Shown: one piece after another, positions 9,172 to 19,920 of the stretch
How positions within the stretch are numbered: position 1 is the stretch's first letter
How the letters are laid out: each line of letters begins with the position of its first letter
DNA from: Thinopyrum elongatum
Lineage: Eukaryota; Streptophyta; Magnoliopsida; Poales; Poaceae
Direction: 5' to 3'
Assembly: GCA_011799875.1 (NCBI GenBank)
Contig: CM022298.1
Span: 498,989,357 to 499,053,356, forward strand
Length of the DNA: 64,000 nt
Notes under the pieces: model-generated
What the model was told of the DNA's origin: nothing
The model's database searches: none
What the model saw: the letters and a program-made list of their open reading frames with translations, nothing else
Translations under genes and position numbers: made by a program

Positions 9172-12120
9172 ATGGCGCCCAAGAAAAAGTCTGGCACAAC
9201 AGCTCACCCTTCCACCCCGAAGGCCCCCTCGCATGCAGCCACTGATATTATGGGTGCTACGGTGGCGTTGGGGGACGCGGACGCCGTGGGGGACATGGCC
9301 AGCGCAGGCGGCGCTATCATCGTTCCCCCTACGGCCGAAGCGGGAGCGGAAGACACCGGGGGAGGGCGGCATCAATAGCATCCCGACGGCCGTGTTCCAC
9401 CAGGCACGGGTGGGGGGAATGTTCAGTCTCCGCCTCCCCACCGCGCTGGAGGGCACAGCCGCAGCGACAACGCCCGCTCTGGTGCGAGTCGCGACCCCCT
9501 GGCTGTCCCTGCTACAGGCGTAGCTACGGGGCACGCGCCTTCCCCTGGGCAGGGCAACCAAGGCGAAGTGCCAAACGGGGTCGTCAACCCCCAGGTGCAC
9601 CCTTCTCACCACCATACCGCCGTGGCGGCCGGCTCACGATGACGGGAACACGGCGCCGCCACTACTGGTACTGTCACGAGTCGAGCGACATCGCGGTCTG
9701 CGTCATCATCTATGCCAAGCACTGCTTCGAAAGCCATGGCGCGAGCCCAACTCCTATTGAGATTCCCGCCAGTGGCCAATCAAATGGATGAGTGGAGAGC
9801 CACCATCCACAGTTTGATCGGTTTTGCTGAAGCGAAAGGATCACAATGGGCAGGCCCGCCACAGCGCCCGCAAGCAACAACCACGGCCCGAGCTGCTGAC
9901 CGTGTTGAGGGGGCCACTCCAACGGTGCAATGCCCTCCACGACAGCCAGCGCAGAGGCCGCAGCCCGAATCACGCGACCAGGAGCCCGATGAGGCATCAA
10001 TGGCTTCATCTGATCCTCGGGCCCGTCGAGATCATCGGTAGGTCCTGGAAGATCGGCGGAGGGAAGACGCACGCGTCACTATAGAACGACGCCGTGAAAC
10101 CCACTGCCAATCTGACAGGCGCAATGGCCCAGACGTCGACGAACCCGCGCCCAGTGAAGGTGGATACTTGCCTTTCGAGGTTGGGTGCCCTGCCTTCACT
10201 CGCGAGCTATGGCAAGTCCGTTGGCCATCTGCCCGTGTTTTCAAACCAGAGATACCAGAAAAGTATGATGGAAGGCTGAACCTGACAGAGTTCTTGAGCA
10301 TCTACACCATCGCTATTCAAGCCATCGGAGGAAGAGATGAGAAGGTGTTCGCCAACTACTTCCCTTTGGCACTTAAGCCAAACATGAGGTCATGGCTGAT
10401 GCACCTGCCGGAGAATTCTATTTCGTCCTGGGCTGACCTGTGCAATGAGTTTGTTGGTGCCTTCACGGGCGGCCATCAAGAACCAGGACGACCTAGCAAT
10501 TTGTAGCTCCTTCCGCAAAAGGAAGGGGAGAGCTTGCAGAAGTACATGCAGAGGTTTAGCCGGGTGCACAGGAACATCCCAGATATCCACCCGGCAGCTA
10601 TGATTGCCGCGTTCCAGTCCAACATGCGCAACAGGAGGATACATTCTAATATGAACGTCCGGTTGCCCAAGACTGTGAATGAGCTGTACACCTTGGCGGA
10701 TAAGTGTGCCCGTACAGAGGAAGGGAGGCGGCTCCCCGGGGAAGAGGATGGTATCGAACTTGACTCAGAAGATGACGACGATGCCACTAACCCGAAGAGG
10801 AAGAACAAAAAGTGCAACAAGAAGCGCAAGGAAAAGGCAATACTGGCTGTTGAGGGTTCTGGCACTCCTAGTACCAGCAAGAAGGCCAAGACCGAAGCCC
10901 CGGGCAAGGAAGTTGCCACATGCACTGATTGCCGGGAGGCTGTGGCGGCTGAAAAGGCTGGGAAAGCTGATGGACCGTACTGCAAGATCCACCGGACCAA
11001 GGGCCATGACCTCCAAGAGTGTCACCAAGTTGAACAACTTGTCAAGAAGCAGAAAGCTGAGTACGAGAAGCGTGACAAGGAAAGAGACCAAGAAGGTGCT
11101 GGCGGGAAGGGTCGAGGAGGCCGCCGCGGCAAGATTCCCCAGCATCAAGAAAAATCTGCTAGAGGTCATGAGAAGAAGGAAGGTGATGACGAAAGTGATG
11201 AAGGGGATGAAGAGGAAACCAGTGAGCAAGAGTTCCAGAAAGCCACTGAGGCACTGTGCATTGACGGAGGCGCATCTTTGCACTCCTCTCACCGCCAGCT
11301 TAAACAGTGGGCGCGTGAGGTCAATGCCGTAGAGCCAGCGGCAGACTCCCGGAAACCACTCAAATGGTCCCGCACGCCCATCATCTTTGACGAAGAGGAT
11401 CACCCCGACCGCACCACCGCGGTAGGGTGCTTGCCGCCGTTGGTTTCGCCAACAATCCGCAACCTCAAGGTCACAAAGATGTTGGTTGATGGTGGGGCAG
11501 GGTTGAATCTGATTTCTTCCAAGGTACTCAGCAAGTTGCAAATATCAGATGAAGAGCTCAAGGTTACTGGCACTTTTCAAGGAATCAACCCCGGCAGGAG
11601 TCATCCTAAGGGAAAGATCACACTGCCGGTGACGTTTGGAGGAGAATTGAACTACCGGACCAAGAAGGTTGTGTTCGACGTGGTCGACCTTCCTTTGCCA
11701 TACAATGGGATTCTTGGTCATCCAGCTCTGGCAAAATTCATGGCGGCATCTCACTATGCCTATAATACTCTGAAGATGCCATGACCAATGGGCGTCATCT
11801 CCATCCTGTCGGACAAGAAGGACGCAATCATATGCGTGGATAAGATGTACCGGGATGCAGTCATCGCCGAGGCCGCAGAGGCTGCAGTTCCCGCCAAGGA
11901 AAACAAAAGAGGAAAGAAAGCTAGCAGGGATGCCGGCAAAGAATCCGAGAAGCACGCCTCTCCGGAATGCGCCGCTCCGGTCGATGATTTGCCAAAGAGT
12001 TCCACTAGCAAGAGATCCAAAGTTGCTTCGCCTGCTATGAAGAGGGTCCCAGCAGGGCTGGTTGGTGCTGATGGTACGGTCACCATCAGCTCCACCCTTG
12101 ATGACAAATAGGAAAGCGCG
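9172..12120 (+). pseudogene. gag-protease of Tat-type Gypsy, stops but no frameshift
   Basis: One frame runs from ATG 9172 (MAPKKKSG) to the insertion point of Athila copy 1. It is interrupted only by nonsense codons at 9376 (TAG), 9640 (TGA), 10039 (TAG), 10504 (TAG), 11782 (TGA) and 12109 (TAG). After a low-complexity N-terminus comes the Gag domain (about 10190-10690; FTRELWQVRWP, NYFPLALKP, SWADLCNEF). A Lys/Glu-rich linker follows, then a zinc-knuckle-like CKIHRTKGHDLQEC (about 10981-11022). The retropepsin has the active-site motif VDGGAGLNLISS (Asp at 11488-11490) and flap/helix text ILGHPALAKFMA. Gag packages RNA and the protease matures the polyprotein. The frame resumes at 32944 in pol. 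Confidence 0.85.
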
Positions 12121-13532
12121 TGATAACCCACAAGTATAGGGGATCGCAATAGTTTTCGAGGGTAGAGTATTCAACCCAAATTTATTGATTCGACACAAGG
12201 GGAGCCAAAGAATATTTGCAAGTATTAGCAGCTGAGTTGTCAATTCAACCACACCTGGAGATTAATTATCTGTAGCAAAGTGATCAGTAGCAAAGTAGTA
12301 TGATAGTTTTGATAGTAGTAGCAACAACAATAGTAACGGTAACAGTGATAACAATGATTTTGTAGCAAGTGCAAGAGTAACAATAGCAGTAGTAACTTAG
12401 CAAGAACAATATGATAGAAATTCGTAGGCATGGGATTGGTGAATTCGTTGGATGATATTCATCATATAACAGTCATAACCTAGGGCGATACGGCACTAGC
12501 TCCAGTTCATAAATATAATGTAGGCATATATTCCGTAAATAGTCATACGTGCTTATGGAAAGAACTTGTATGACATCTTTTGTCCTACCCTCCCGTGGCA
12601 GCGGGGTTCATATGGAAACTAAGGGATATTAAGGCCTCCTTTTAATAGAGAACCAGAACAAAGCATTAACACATAGTGAATACATGAACTCCTCAAACTA
12701 CGGTCATCACCGGGAAGTGTCCCGACTATTGTCACTCCGGGGTTGCCGGATCATAACATGTAGTAGGTGACTATAACTTGCAAGATCGGATCTAAAACAT
12801 AGATATAATGGTGATAACATAAACGGTTCAGATCTGAAATCATGGCACCCAGGCCCAAAGTGACAAGCATTAAGCATGGCAAAGTCATAGCAACATCAAT
12901 CTCAGAACATAATGGATACTAGGGATCAAGCCCTAACAAAACTAACTCGATTACATGATGAATCTCATCCAACTCCTCACCGACCAGCGAGCCTACGAAG
13001 GAATTACTCACTCCCGGTGGGGAGCATCATGGAATTGGCGATGGAGAAGGGTTGGTGATGACGAAGATCGAAGATCCCCCTCTCCGGAGCCCCAAACGGA
13101 CTCCAGATCTGGCCTCCCGATGAAGAATAGGAGGTGGTGGCGGCTCCGTCTCGTAAAACATGATAATTCTTTTTCCTGATTTTTTTCTCCGAAAATATGA
13201 CTTTATAGCATCAGGGTTGGAGTCTGCAGGGCCACCAGGTGGGGACAACCCACCTGGGCGCGCCTAGAGGGGGGGCGCGCCCTGGTGGGTTGTGCCCACC
13301 CAGGTGCCCCCCTCCGGTGGTTCTTGGCTTCAAAAATTCTTATTTATTGAATAAAAAATCCTCGCAAAGTTTCGTTCCAATCAGAGAACTTTTATTTCTG
13401 CACAAAAACAACACCATCGTAGTTCTGCTGAAAACAACGTCAGTCCGGGTTAGTTTCATTCAAATCATGCAAATTAGAGTCCAAAACAAGAGGAAAAGCG
13501 TTAGGAAAAGTAGATACGACGGAGACGTATCA
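12121..13532 (-). repeat. 3' LTR of Athila copy 1 (complete)
   Basis: Complete 1412-bp LTR, TGATACGTCTCCGTCGTATC (minus strand) to ...TGTGGGTTATCA. It includes the AGT/AAC-rich microsatellite (about 12295-12400), a block near 13050-13110 shared by all copies, and the GGCGCGCC hairpin (about 13231-13300). On the minus strand it is preceded by GGGGGAGT (13533-13540), the polypurine tract. Confidence 0.93.
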
Positions 13533-15183
13533 ACTCCCCCAATCTTAAACCTTTGCTTGTCCTCAAGCAATTCAGTTGATAAACTGAAAGTGAAAAAGAA
13601 AAACTTTTACGAACTCTTTTGCTCTTGTTTACATAAATAAGCTTAAGTAGCACCCAGGTTTTCAGCAAAGATTATAACTAACCACGTCGACAATAACACT
13701 TAAAAATTATATTAACTCATAACAATGGCATAATCAACTAGCGAGCAATAATAAGATATCTCAAACAACAACACTTTGTCAAAGCAACCATGATATATCA
13801 TGACAATAGTGGTATCTCGCTAGCCCTTTCTGAGACCGCAAAACATAAATGCAAAGCACCTCCAAAGTCCGAGCAGTGACTAAACATTGTTATCCATGGT
13901 AGAAAATATCCAGTCATGATGCACCCAACATTAGCTACACACAATGCATGAGGATGACAATAGTGCTCTCAGGTTCTGGCGCTTATTTGAGAAGGTGATG
14001 ACACAACATAAAAGTAAACAGATAGTCCCTTCGCAGAGGGAAGCAATGATTTGCAGAGGTGCTAGAGCTCAAGTTTTAAAACAGAGGTAAATGAAATTTT
14101 GAGAAATGCACCCTTCTTATTTACTTCGCGACCATTAGTTATCGGTATCTTCCATGCTAAACACATTAGTGGCGGTTCCCAAGCGATAAAAGTAAAGATT
14201 TACTCCCCCTCCACCATCAATCACACTCCACGGCTTGTCCGAAACAACGGGTGCCGTCCATACCAACAACATTCCTGGGGGAGTTTTGTTTAATTATTTG
14301 TAATTTGAATTCGGGACTGGGAATCCCTATTACTGCCCCTCTCGTGCAAGGACGAGTGAATAAACACTCATCATGAGAATAACCCGCTTAGCATGGAAGA
14401 TACTGACTACCTCCTGTCGCTCTATGAACAATCCAGGCACACAAAAAAGGATATTTATTTGAAGTTTTTAGAGGTGGCACATGCAAATTTACTTAGGACG
14501 GCAGGGTAATACCGCATATAGGTAGGTATGGTGGACTCATCTGGAATAACTTGGGTTTCAGGGTTTTGATGCACAAGCAGAATTCCCACTTAGTACAGGC
14601 GAAGGCTAGAAATTAGGTTGAGAAGCGGCCAGCTAGAGAGCGAAAACAATCATGAACATGCATTATGCATAAGTAACATTGGATACTAGCATGAGTAGGA
14701 TATGAACACCATGAACATAAATATCATAGAGGCTATGTTGGTTTTGATTCAACTACATGCATGAACATGTGCCAAGTCAAGCCACCCGAACATTCAGAGG
14801 AGGATACCATATCATCATACTACATCACAATTATTTTAACGCAATGTTGACATCCAAGATAAATCATTATCCACTCCTAGCTACTTAAGCATGGCATGAG
14901 AAACTATAATCTCTAAGGGTCATTGCAAACATGTTTGATCATAATGAGCTGAATCATGGATACTAGGTTAAACATATTTACAAAAACAGAACAAGTTGAA
15001 TCCATACCCGTTACTCTCTGCCACAGCCAGTTCATCAAATATCGTTATTATTGCCTTTCACTTGCACGACCGAACGATGTGAAAATAATAATAGTGCAAG
15101 AGTGCCGTGGACTAAGCTGGAATCTGCAAGCATTTATTCAAAAAGAAGAAAACAAGGTAATATGGGCTCTCTGTTAGATCAAC
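13533..15183 (-). other. 3' non-coding internal region of Athila copy 1
   Basis: No gene seen. It begins with the polypurine tract (minus strand GGGGGAGT) and continues as moderately AT-rich sequence with a text typical of Triticeae Athila 3' regions. The part from about 14632 matches 4554-5103 of copy 2; the part before it is missing there. Small ORFs (for example 14099-14293, 14956-15177) have no conserved content. Confidence 0.75.
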
Positions 15184-16204
15184 TGAAAGAACATGCGGTG
15201 CCCCCATGTTTGGTTTTGGTAATTGATGACAATCTCTATGGACTAATGGTTGCCTTGAGTTATATTTGAAGGATTTGTCCATAGGCTTTTCTTGGAGTCC
15301 ATTTGTTGGTTTCAAGGAGAGTTTGTGATGACCAAGATGCTATTCAAGGAATTGCCTAAAGATTGGTCATGCGAGAGGTTGATCAAGACTAAGTCAAAGA
15401 GTGAATCAAGTTGATCAACACACAAAGCGTAGAAGATGTACCGAGGGGGACCAAGCGATCCCATGGTATGGTAAGCATTGTCAATTACGCTTTGTGTACT
15501 AACCCATGGTCTTCGTGAGAGTTCTTTGTGGGGTTAGGTTGCGGTGTGCAAGTTCAAGTGGATCATCACGAAGAGATCACATGCTTGAAGCTTGCCGTCC
15601 ATTGTGGTGGCAATGGACTTGTGAAGATGAGCCAAAGAGTGGCTCACCCATAGTGGAGTATGGGGGAGCAATCAACTAGTCTTCACCGAGCCAACGCAAT
15701 CAAGAAAGGTGGTCCAACTTGAGGAAGTCAACATCATCATCATCATCTAGCTCAAGTGGACTTTGTGCAAGGCAAAGGTTTGCCCTTGATAGGTTTTCTC
15801 TTTTGCCGGTCTCATGGTGGTAGTTGGGAGACCGGGTTATAGGATCGATTGCCGTACTATCAAGGGGGGCTCTCGATGAGTAGCTTGATCGTATCGTTCG
15901 TAGAGAGCTCAAACCATTGCATCCTTGCATCATCTTTCTTGGTTCTTGTTTGGTTCTCTTTGTGAGTCTTAGAGCTTATGGTCATCTTGATGACAAGCTC
16001 GAGTTCATCGAAAACGGAGTTCATATGCTTCTTCTATTGCGTTTTCGGTGTTGGAGGTTTTACCGGTCCTATTCGAGGAAGGGTTCTCACCATTTTCTTA
16101 TGGGCCTTTTCTATATTCCTTCTTATTGTTATTTCTATCAAGATTGTGTTAGCCCTTGTCGCTAGCTTTCCAACAAACTTGGTTTCGTTGAATTCGGAGT
16201 CCGT

Positions 16205-16600
16205 TTGCAGAAGTTGTGGCTGTTTTGGTAAAGGCTGCAGCGGTACTACCGCGGCTAGAGCGGAAGTAATTTTTTACTACCGCTCCCGAGCGGTACTACC
16301 GCGGCTCATGAGTGGTAGTACCGCTCCGGACCAAAATCTCGTGTTTTGCTCAGCGGAGGTAAGCACGGAAGTATTTTTTTAGTACCGCTCGCAAGCAGTA
16401 GTACCGCTACCATTTGCGGTAGTACCGCTATCTCTAGCGGTAGTACCATGAGGACGAGTGGTAGTACCGTGAGGACGAGCGATAGTACCGCTCCGGCGGT
16501 TCTACTGGCCTTTTGCCTCCTCGCTGTTGTTTTTCAAAGGGGTACTACCGCCCTAGCGGTAGTACCGCTCCTTGGAGCGGTAGTACCGCTCTGTGCGGGC
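16205..16600. repeat. Cluster of GCGGTAGTACCGC palindromes
   Basis: A dozen or so imperfect copies of the near-palindrome GCGGTAGTACCGC, with variants such as GAGCGGTACTACCGCGG and AGCGGTAGTACCGCTC, are separated by 5-40 bp. They end about 30 bp upstream of the TATA box at 16632, inside the solo LTR. The array could fold into many hairpins or act as repeated protein-binding sites; this is inference. Confidence 0.8.
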
Positions 16601-16631
16601 TGTGAGCATAACGGTTGGATTTTCCCCCTCC

Positions 16632-16638
16632 TATAAAA
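16632..16638 (+). promoter_or_regulatory. TATA box of the solo LTR
   Basis: TATAAAA inside CTATAAAAGGGGGTC, downstream of the palindrome cluster and followed by pyrimidine-rich leader sequence. This is the normal layout of an LTR core promoter. Confidence 0.6.
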
Positions 16639-17701
16639 GGGGGTCTTCTTCCCCATTGCATCTTATCCTTTTGAGCTCGCATTTGCCCCCCATTGTTGAC
16701 CTTCTTCAAGCTTGCTAACTCTCAATCCCTCCAATGATTCTTGCTAGTTCTTGAGGGAAAAGAGAGAGGAGATCTAGATCCATCTTTCCACCAATCACTT
16801 TCTCCTCTAAGTGAGGGGAACCTTGTGGATCTAGGTCTTGGAGTTCTTTGTGTTCTCTTCTTCGTTCTTCCTCTCATTTTCCTCCCTAGCATTAGTTGCT
16901 TCGGTGGGATTTGGGAGAGAAGGACTTGGGCACTCCGTGTGCCCTTGCCATTGCATTTGGTGCATCGGTTTGAGTTCTCCACGGTGATACGTGGAAGTGA
17001 AGTTTGAGAAGCTTATTACTCTTGGGTGTTTGGGCACCCTAGAGCTTGTTCCTCTTGGGTGCCTTGGCGCCCTAGACGGTTGGTGTTGTTTGGAGCTCAA
17101 TCATTGTGGTGTAAAGCTCCGGGCAAGCGTCGGGGTCTCCAATTAGGTTGTGGAGATCGCCCCGAGCAATTTGACGGGTACCGGTGACCGCCCCCAAGGG
17201 TTGCCAAAGTGTACGGGTTTGGTGACCGCCCCCAAGGGTTGCCATTTGTACGGGTTCGGTGACCGCCCTCAAGGGTCCCTTAGTGGAATCACGGCATCTT
17301 GCATTATGCGAGGGCGTGAGGAGATTACGATGGCCCTAGTGGCTTCTTGGGGAGCATTGTGCCTCCACACCGCTCCAAACGGAGATTAGCATCCGCAAGG
17401 GTGTGAACTTCGGGATACATCGTCGTCTCCGCGTGCCTCGGTTATCTCTTACCCGAGCCCTTTACTTATGCACTTTACTTTGTGATAGCCATATTGTTTC
17501 TTGTCATATATCTTACTATCACTTAGTTGTTTATCTTGCTTAGCATAAGTTGTTGGTGCACATAGGTGAGCCTAGTTGTTGTAGGTTTTGTGCTTGACAA
17601 ATTAACCGCTAGGTTTATTCCGCATTTGTTCAAGCCTCAACCGTAATTATTTTAAAACGCCTATTCACCCCCCCCCTCTAGGCGACATCCTCGATCTTTC
17701 A

Positions 17702-18140
17702 TCAACAACAATGCATATGAGAGCCACTCAACATTTTCATCGTGGTCTTCTCCTCGGTATGACTCAATAAAAAGAAATTTAGAGAAACACACTGAAATAT
17801 TTTTGGAGTTTTTGGTTTTCGGAAAGAAAGCAAATTTAAGGAATGAAAAACAAAAACGAGAAAAACTATTTACACGGGAGAGCTCCCAACAAGCAAAAGA
17901 AGAACAAGGAAATCTTTTTGGGTTTTCTTTTTAAATACTACAACTAATTATTCTAGAAAGAAAAAGAAGCAGGAAATATTTTTGTATTTTCTCGAAGTTT
18001 TTTTTAAAACACACAAGAAGAAGGCGAGAAAATAAATCTAGCATGGATAATACAATGAAAAAGTGTGGACATGAAAGTAATGTCGGTGGAAATATGTACT
18101 CCCCCAAGCTTAGGCTTTTGGCCTAACTTGGTAATCTCCA
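17702..18140 (-). other. Non-coding internal region of Athila copy 1, resumed after the solo LTR
   Basis: Matches 5109-5566 of copy 2, including the A-rich tracts and the CCCCCAAGCTTAGGCTTTTGGCC block (about 18102-18124) just beyond the ATHILA ORF stop codon. No gene. Confidence 0.8.
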
Positions 18141-19238
18141 TCAGTAGCCTGCATAATGGTCGGAGTGATAGCTCACGGAGGCTCTAGGTGCAGATGTCTC
18201 AGCCCGTCGTGCAGCCACAACTGCCATGTTATGTGCTCGGGTCTCGCTCTCAAGAACATAATATCTTCCCTTGCTATGAACATCAAAGAGAGCAGGTGCA
18301 GGCAAAAAGGTGTCCACAACGGAACTTTTATTAAACAACAGGTTATAAGTAAAATTATGGGGTTCACCACTAAGGATCTTATGATGTTTCATAGCATCGA
18401 AGTCAAGGTATTGCATGGGTAAGATGGGGTCATAAGGCCAAGGTGAAACACCTAGCTCTCTTGCTAAGCGTGTGGCGTAAATCCCACCATAAAAATATCC
18501 ACTACCAGCATTGTGTTGCAATCTACGTGCCACTATCGCTCCAAGGTTATAACTTTTGTCACCGGTGGGAGCGGTATGGATAAGGCTCAAGTCTGGAGCA
18601 CAAAGTGTACTACAATCATGTTTGCCTACAATGCATTTTCCATTAAATAGTGCAAAGTATTGGATTGAGGGAAAATGAATGCTCTTTATTCTACCTTGGG
18701 TCACTCCTCTAGTCTCACCATAGCAAAGGCTAGTCAAGAATATCTCAAACTCCGACCTTGGTGGCTCGTCCAATGAGCCCCAAAATGGAATTTTGCAGTG
18801 ATTAGAAAATGTCTCTAGAGGTATAGTAAATGAATTGTCATATAGTTTAAATGATACTCTGGACTCACGAGGATGGAATTTAAATTCTTTGGTAAATGAT
18901 TCAGTGAGGCTGAGGTGTTGGTTGCACTTATCTGCAATGTAGGGACCGAGCTCGGCATTGTGAACATATTGCTTAAATTCTTCTTTAATGCCCACACGCA
19001 CCATATAATCGTTGCATGGCCATAAACATGATTTGGTGGCGGCATCTCGAATGGAATTTTCACTTGGTTCAACATAAGACCGACGAACGGAGCTGCTACT
19101 AGAAGATGCCTCCGAGGACCTCCGCCTCAAAGAACTTCTTCCAAAGAGGTTCATCATATTCGCGTACAATTTTCTGAAAATTTTTGGGTCACAAATTTTT
19201 ATCAACAAAACTTTACAAGATTGATAGCAACTACTCAT
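18141..19238 (-). CDS. ATHILA-type ORF, intact, copy 1
   Basis: Open frame of 365 codons. The likely start is one of two adjacent ATGs at 19157/19154 (MMNLFGRSS), because copy 2 starts at the equivalent point; that gives about 338 residues. After a basic Ser/Arg-rich N-terminus comes a globular, motif-poor protein with FPSIQYFALFNGKC, GDKSYNLGAIVARRL and GGIYATRL. These short motifs recur in the copy 2 protein, which is otherwise very different. The resemblance is to the ATHILA ORF family (PF03078), of unknown function. There is no signal peptide, membrane helix or nuclease motif. It lies about 680 bp downstream of the protease stop, where pol would be in an autonomous element. It is one of the few undamaged long ORFs in the window. 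Confidence 0.75.
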   Translation of the reverse strand: MSSCYQSCKVLLIKICDPKIFRKLYANMMNLFGRSSLRRRSSEASSSSSSVRRSYVEPSENSIRDAATKSCLWPCNDYMVRVGIKEEFKQYVHNAELGPYIADKCNQHLSLTESFTKEFKFHPRESRVSFKLYDNSFTIPLETFSNHCKIPFWGSLDEPPRSEFEIFLTSLCYGETRGVTQGRIKSIHFPSIQYFALFNGKCIVGKHDCSTLCAPDLSLIHTAPTGDKSYNLGAIVARRLQHNAGSGYFYGGIYATRLARELGVSPWPYDPILPMQYLDFDAMKHHKILSGEPHNFTYNLLFNKSSVVDTFLPAPALFDVHSKGRYYVLESETRAHNMAVVAARRAETSAPRASVSYHSDHYAGY

Positions 19239-19920
19239 AGGGATGCATAGAGGCCATATCCAGCATTCAAACTACTTAGAACTCTAAGAATTCAATATGC
19301 AAGCTCATCTACAGTAGCACCAAGAGTCACTAATTATTCTAAATATAAACCACTAAAGCAAAAACTAATTGGACCAATGAAGGAGGCACATACCAAGCAA
19401 CAATCCCCCGAAACAGTTTCAGAAATGGAGCTTCGAGCAAAGAGATCAAAATCCGCGGGTTTGAGAGCAAGAACATGAGAGAGAGAGCAATGGTGATTTT
19501 TTCTGGAGGTAGGTGATGATGTGGGAGGAAGAAATAAGTGAGGGGGCCCACGTGGGGACCACAACCCACCAGGGCGCGCCCAGGTGGGTTGTGCCCACCT
19601 GGAGCACCTCCCTCTGATGTTATTTGCACCAAAAATTCTTAAATATTCAGAAAAAATTATATTAAATTTTCAGAGCATTCTGAGAACTTTTATTTTTGGG
19701 TCATTTTCTTATTGCACGGAAAACTCAGGAAACAGGCAAGGCATGGCATTTTATTTTATTTAACTAATAAAAACAGAAAACAAAAAGGTAGGAACAGAAG
19801 GTAGTGCTCACTGAATTCATCAACTTCATACCTCTCAAAAATGATTTATTAATAAGGTTGATCAAGTCTTATTAACAACCACTTCCGATTAGCATGAAAT
19901 CGAAGAACTTTCGTAAAACA
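19239..19920 (-). other. Spacer between ATHILA ORF and gag-protease, Athila copy 1
   Basis: No gene. A compact version of the GGCGCGCC-centred hairpin is present at about 19555-19602 (arms CCACAACCCACCAGG and the complementary CCCAGGTGGGTTGTG). In autonomous Athila elements reverse transcriptase and integrase would lie near here; nothing like them is present. Confidence 0.75.

Larger units (their letters stand above)
15184..17701 (+). mobile_element. Solo LTR of an unassigned retrotransposon (2518 bp)
   Basis: TGAAAGAACATGCGGTGC at 15184 to ...ATCCTCGATCTTTCA at 17701. The ends form a short inverted pair TGAAAGA/TCTTTCA and are flanked by a perfect TSD TCAAC (15179-15183, 17702-17706). Athila copy 2 shows the empty site. 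TG...CA ends, 5-bp TSD, a TATA box (CTATAAAAGGGGG, 16631-16643) and no transposase or polyprotein support a solo LTR. It contains a cluster of GCGGTAGTACCGC palindromes (about 16205-16600) and a short tandem repeat around CGGTGACCGCCCCCAAGGG (17182-17275). ORFs inside are short and without recognisable domains. Confidence 0.75.

Noticed and set aside
10476..11541. Long minus-strand ORFs (174 and 258 codons)
   Set aside because: They mirror the lysine/glutamate-rich gag-protease on the plus strand, which carries the recognisable motifs.
12121..13532. Possibility that the three LTR groups at 3534, 12121 and 22793 belong to one element with three LTRs
   Set aside because: TSDs (GCAAC and GCGCG) and LTR lengths pair them cleanly into two separate elements.
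16205..16600. CRISPR-like regular repeats
   Set aside because: Repeat units vary in length and spacing, are self-palindromic and sit in a plant LTR promoter; there is no leader or associated gene.
18141..19238. Envelope-like protein of an endogenous virus
   Set aside because: No signal peptide, transmembrane helix or furin-like site is visible; the motifs instead fit the ATHILA ORF family.
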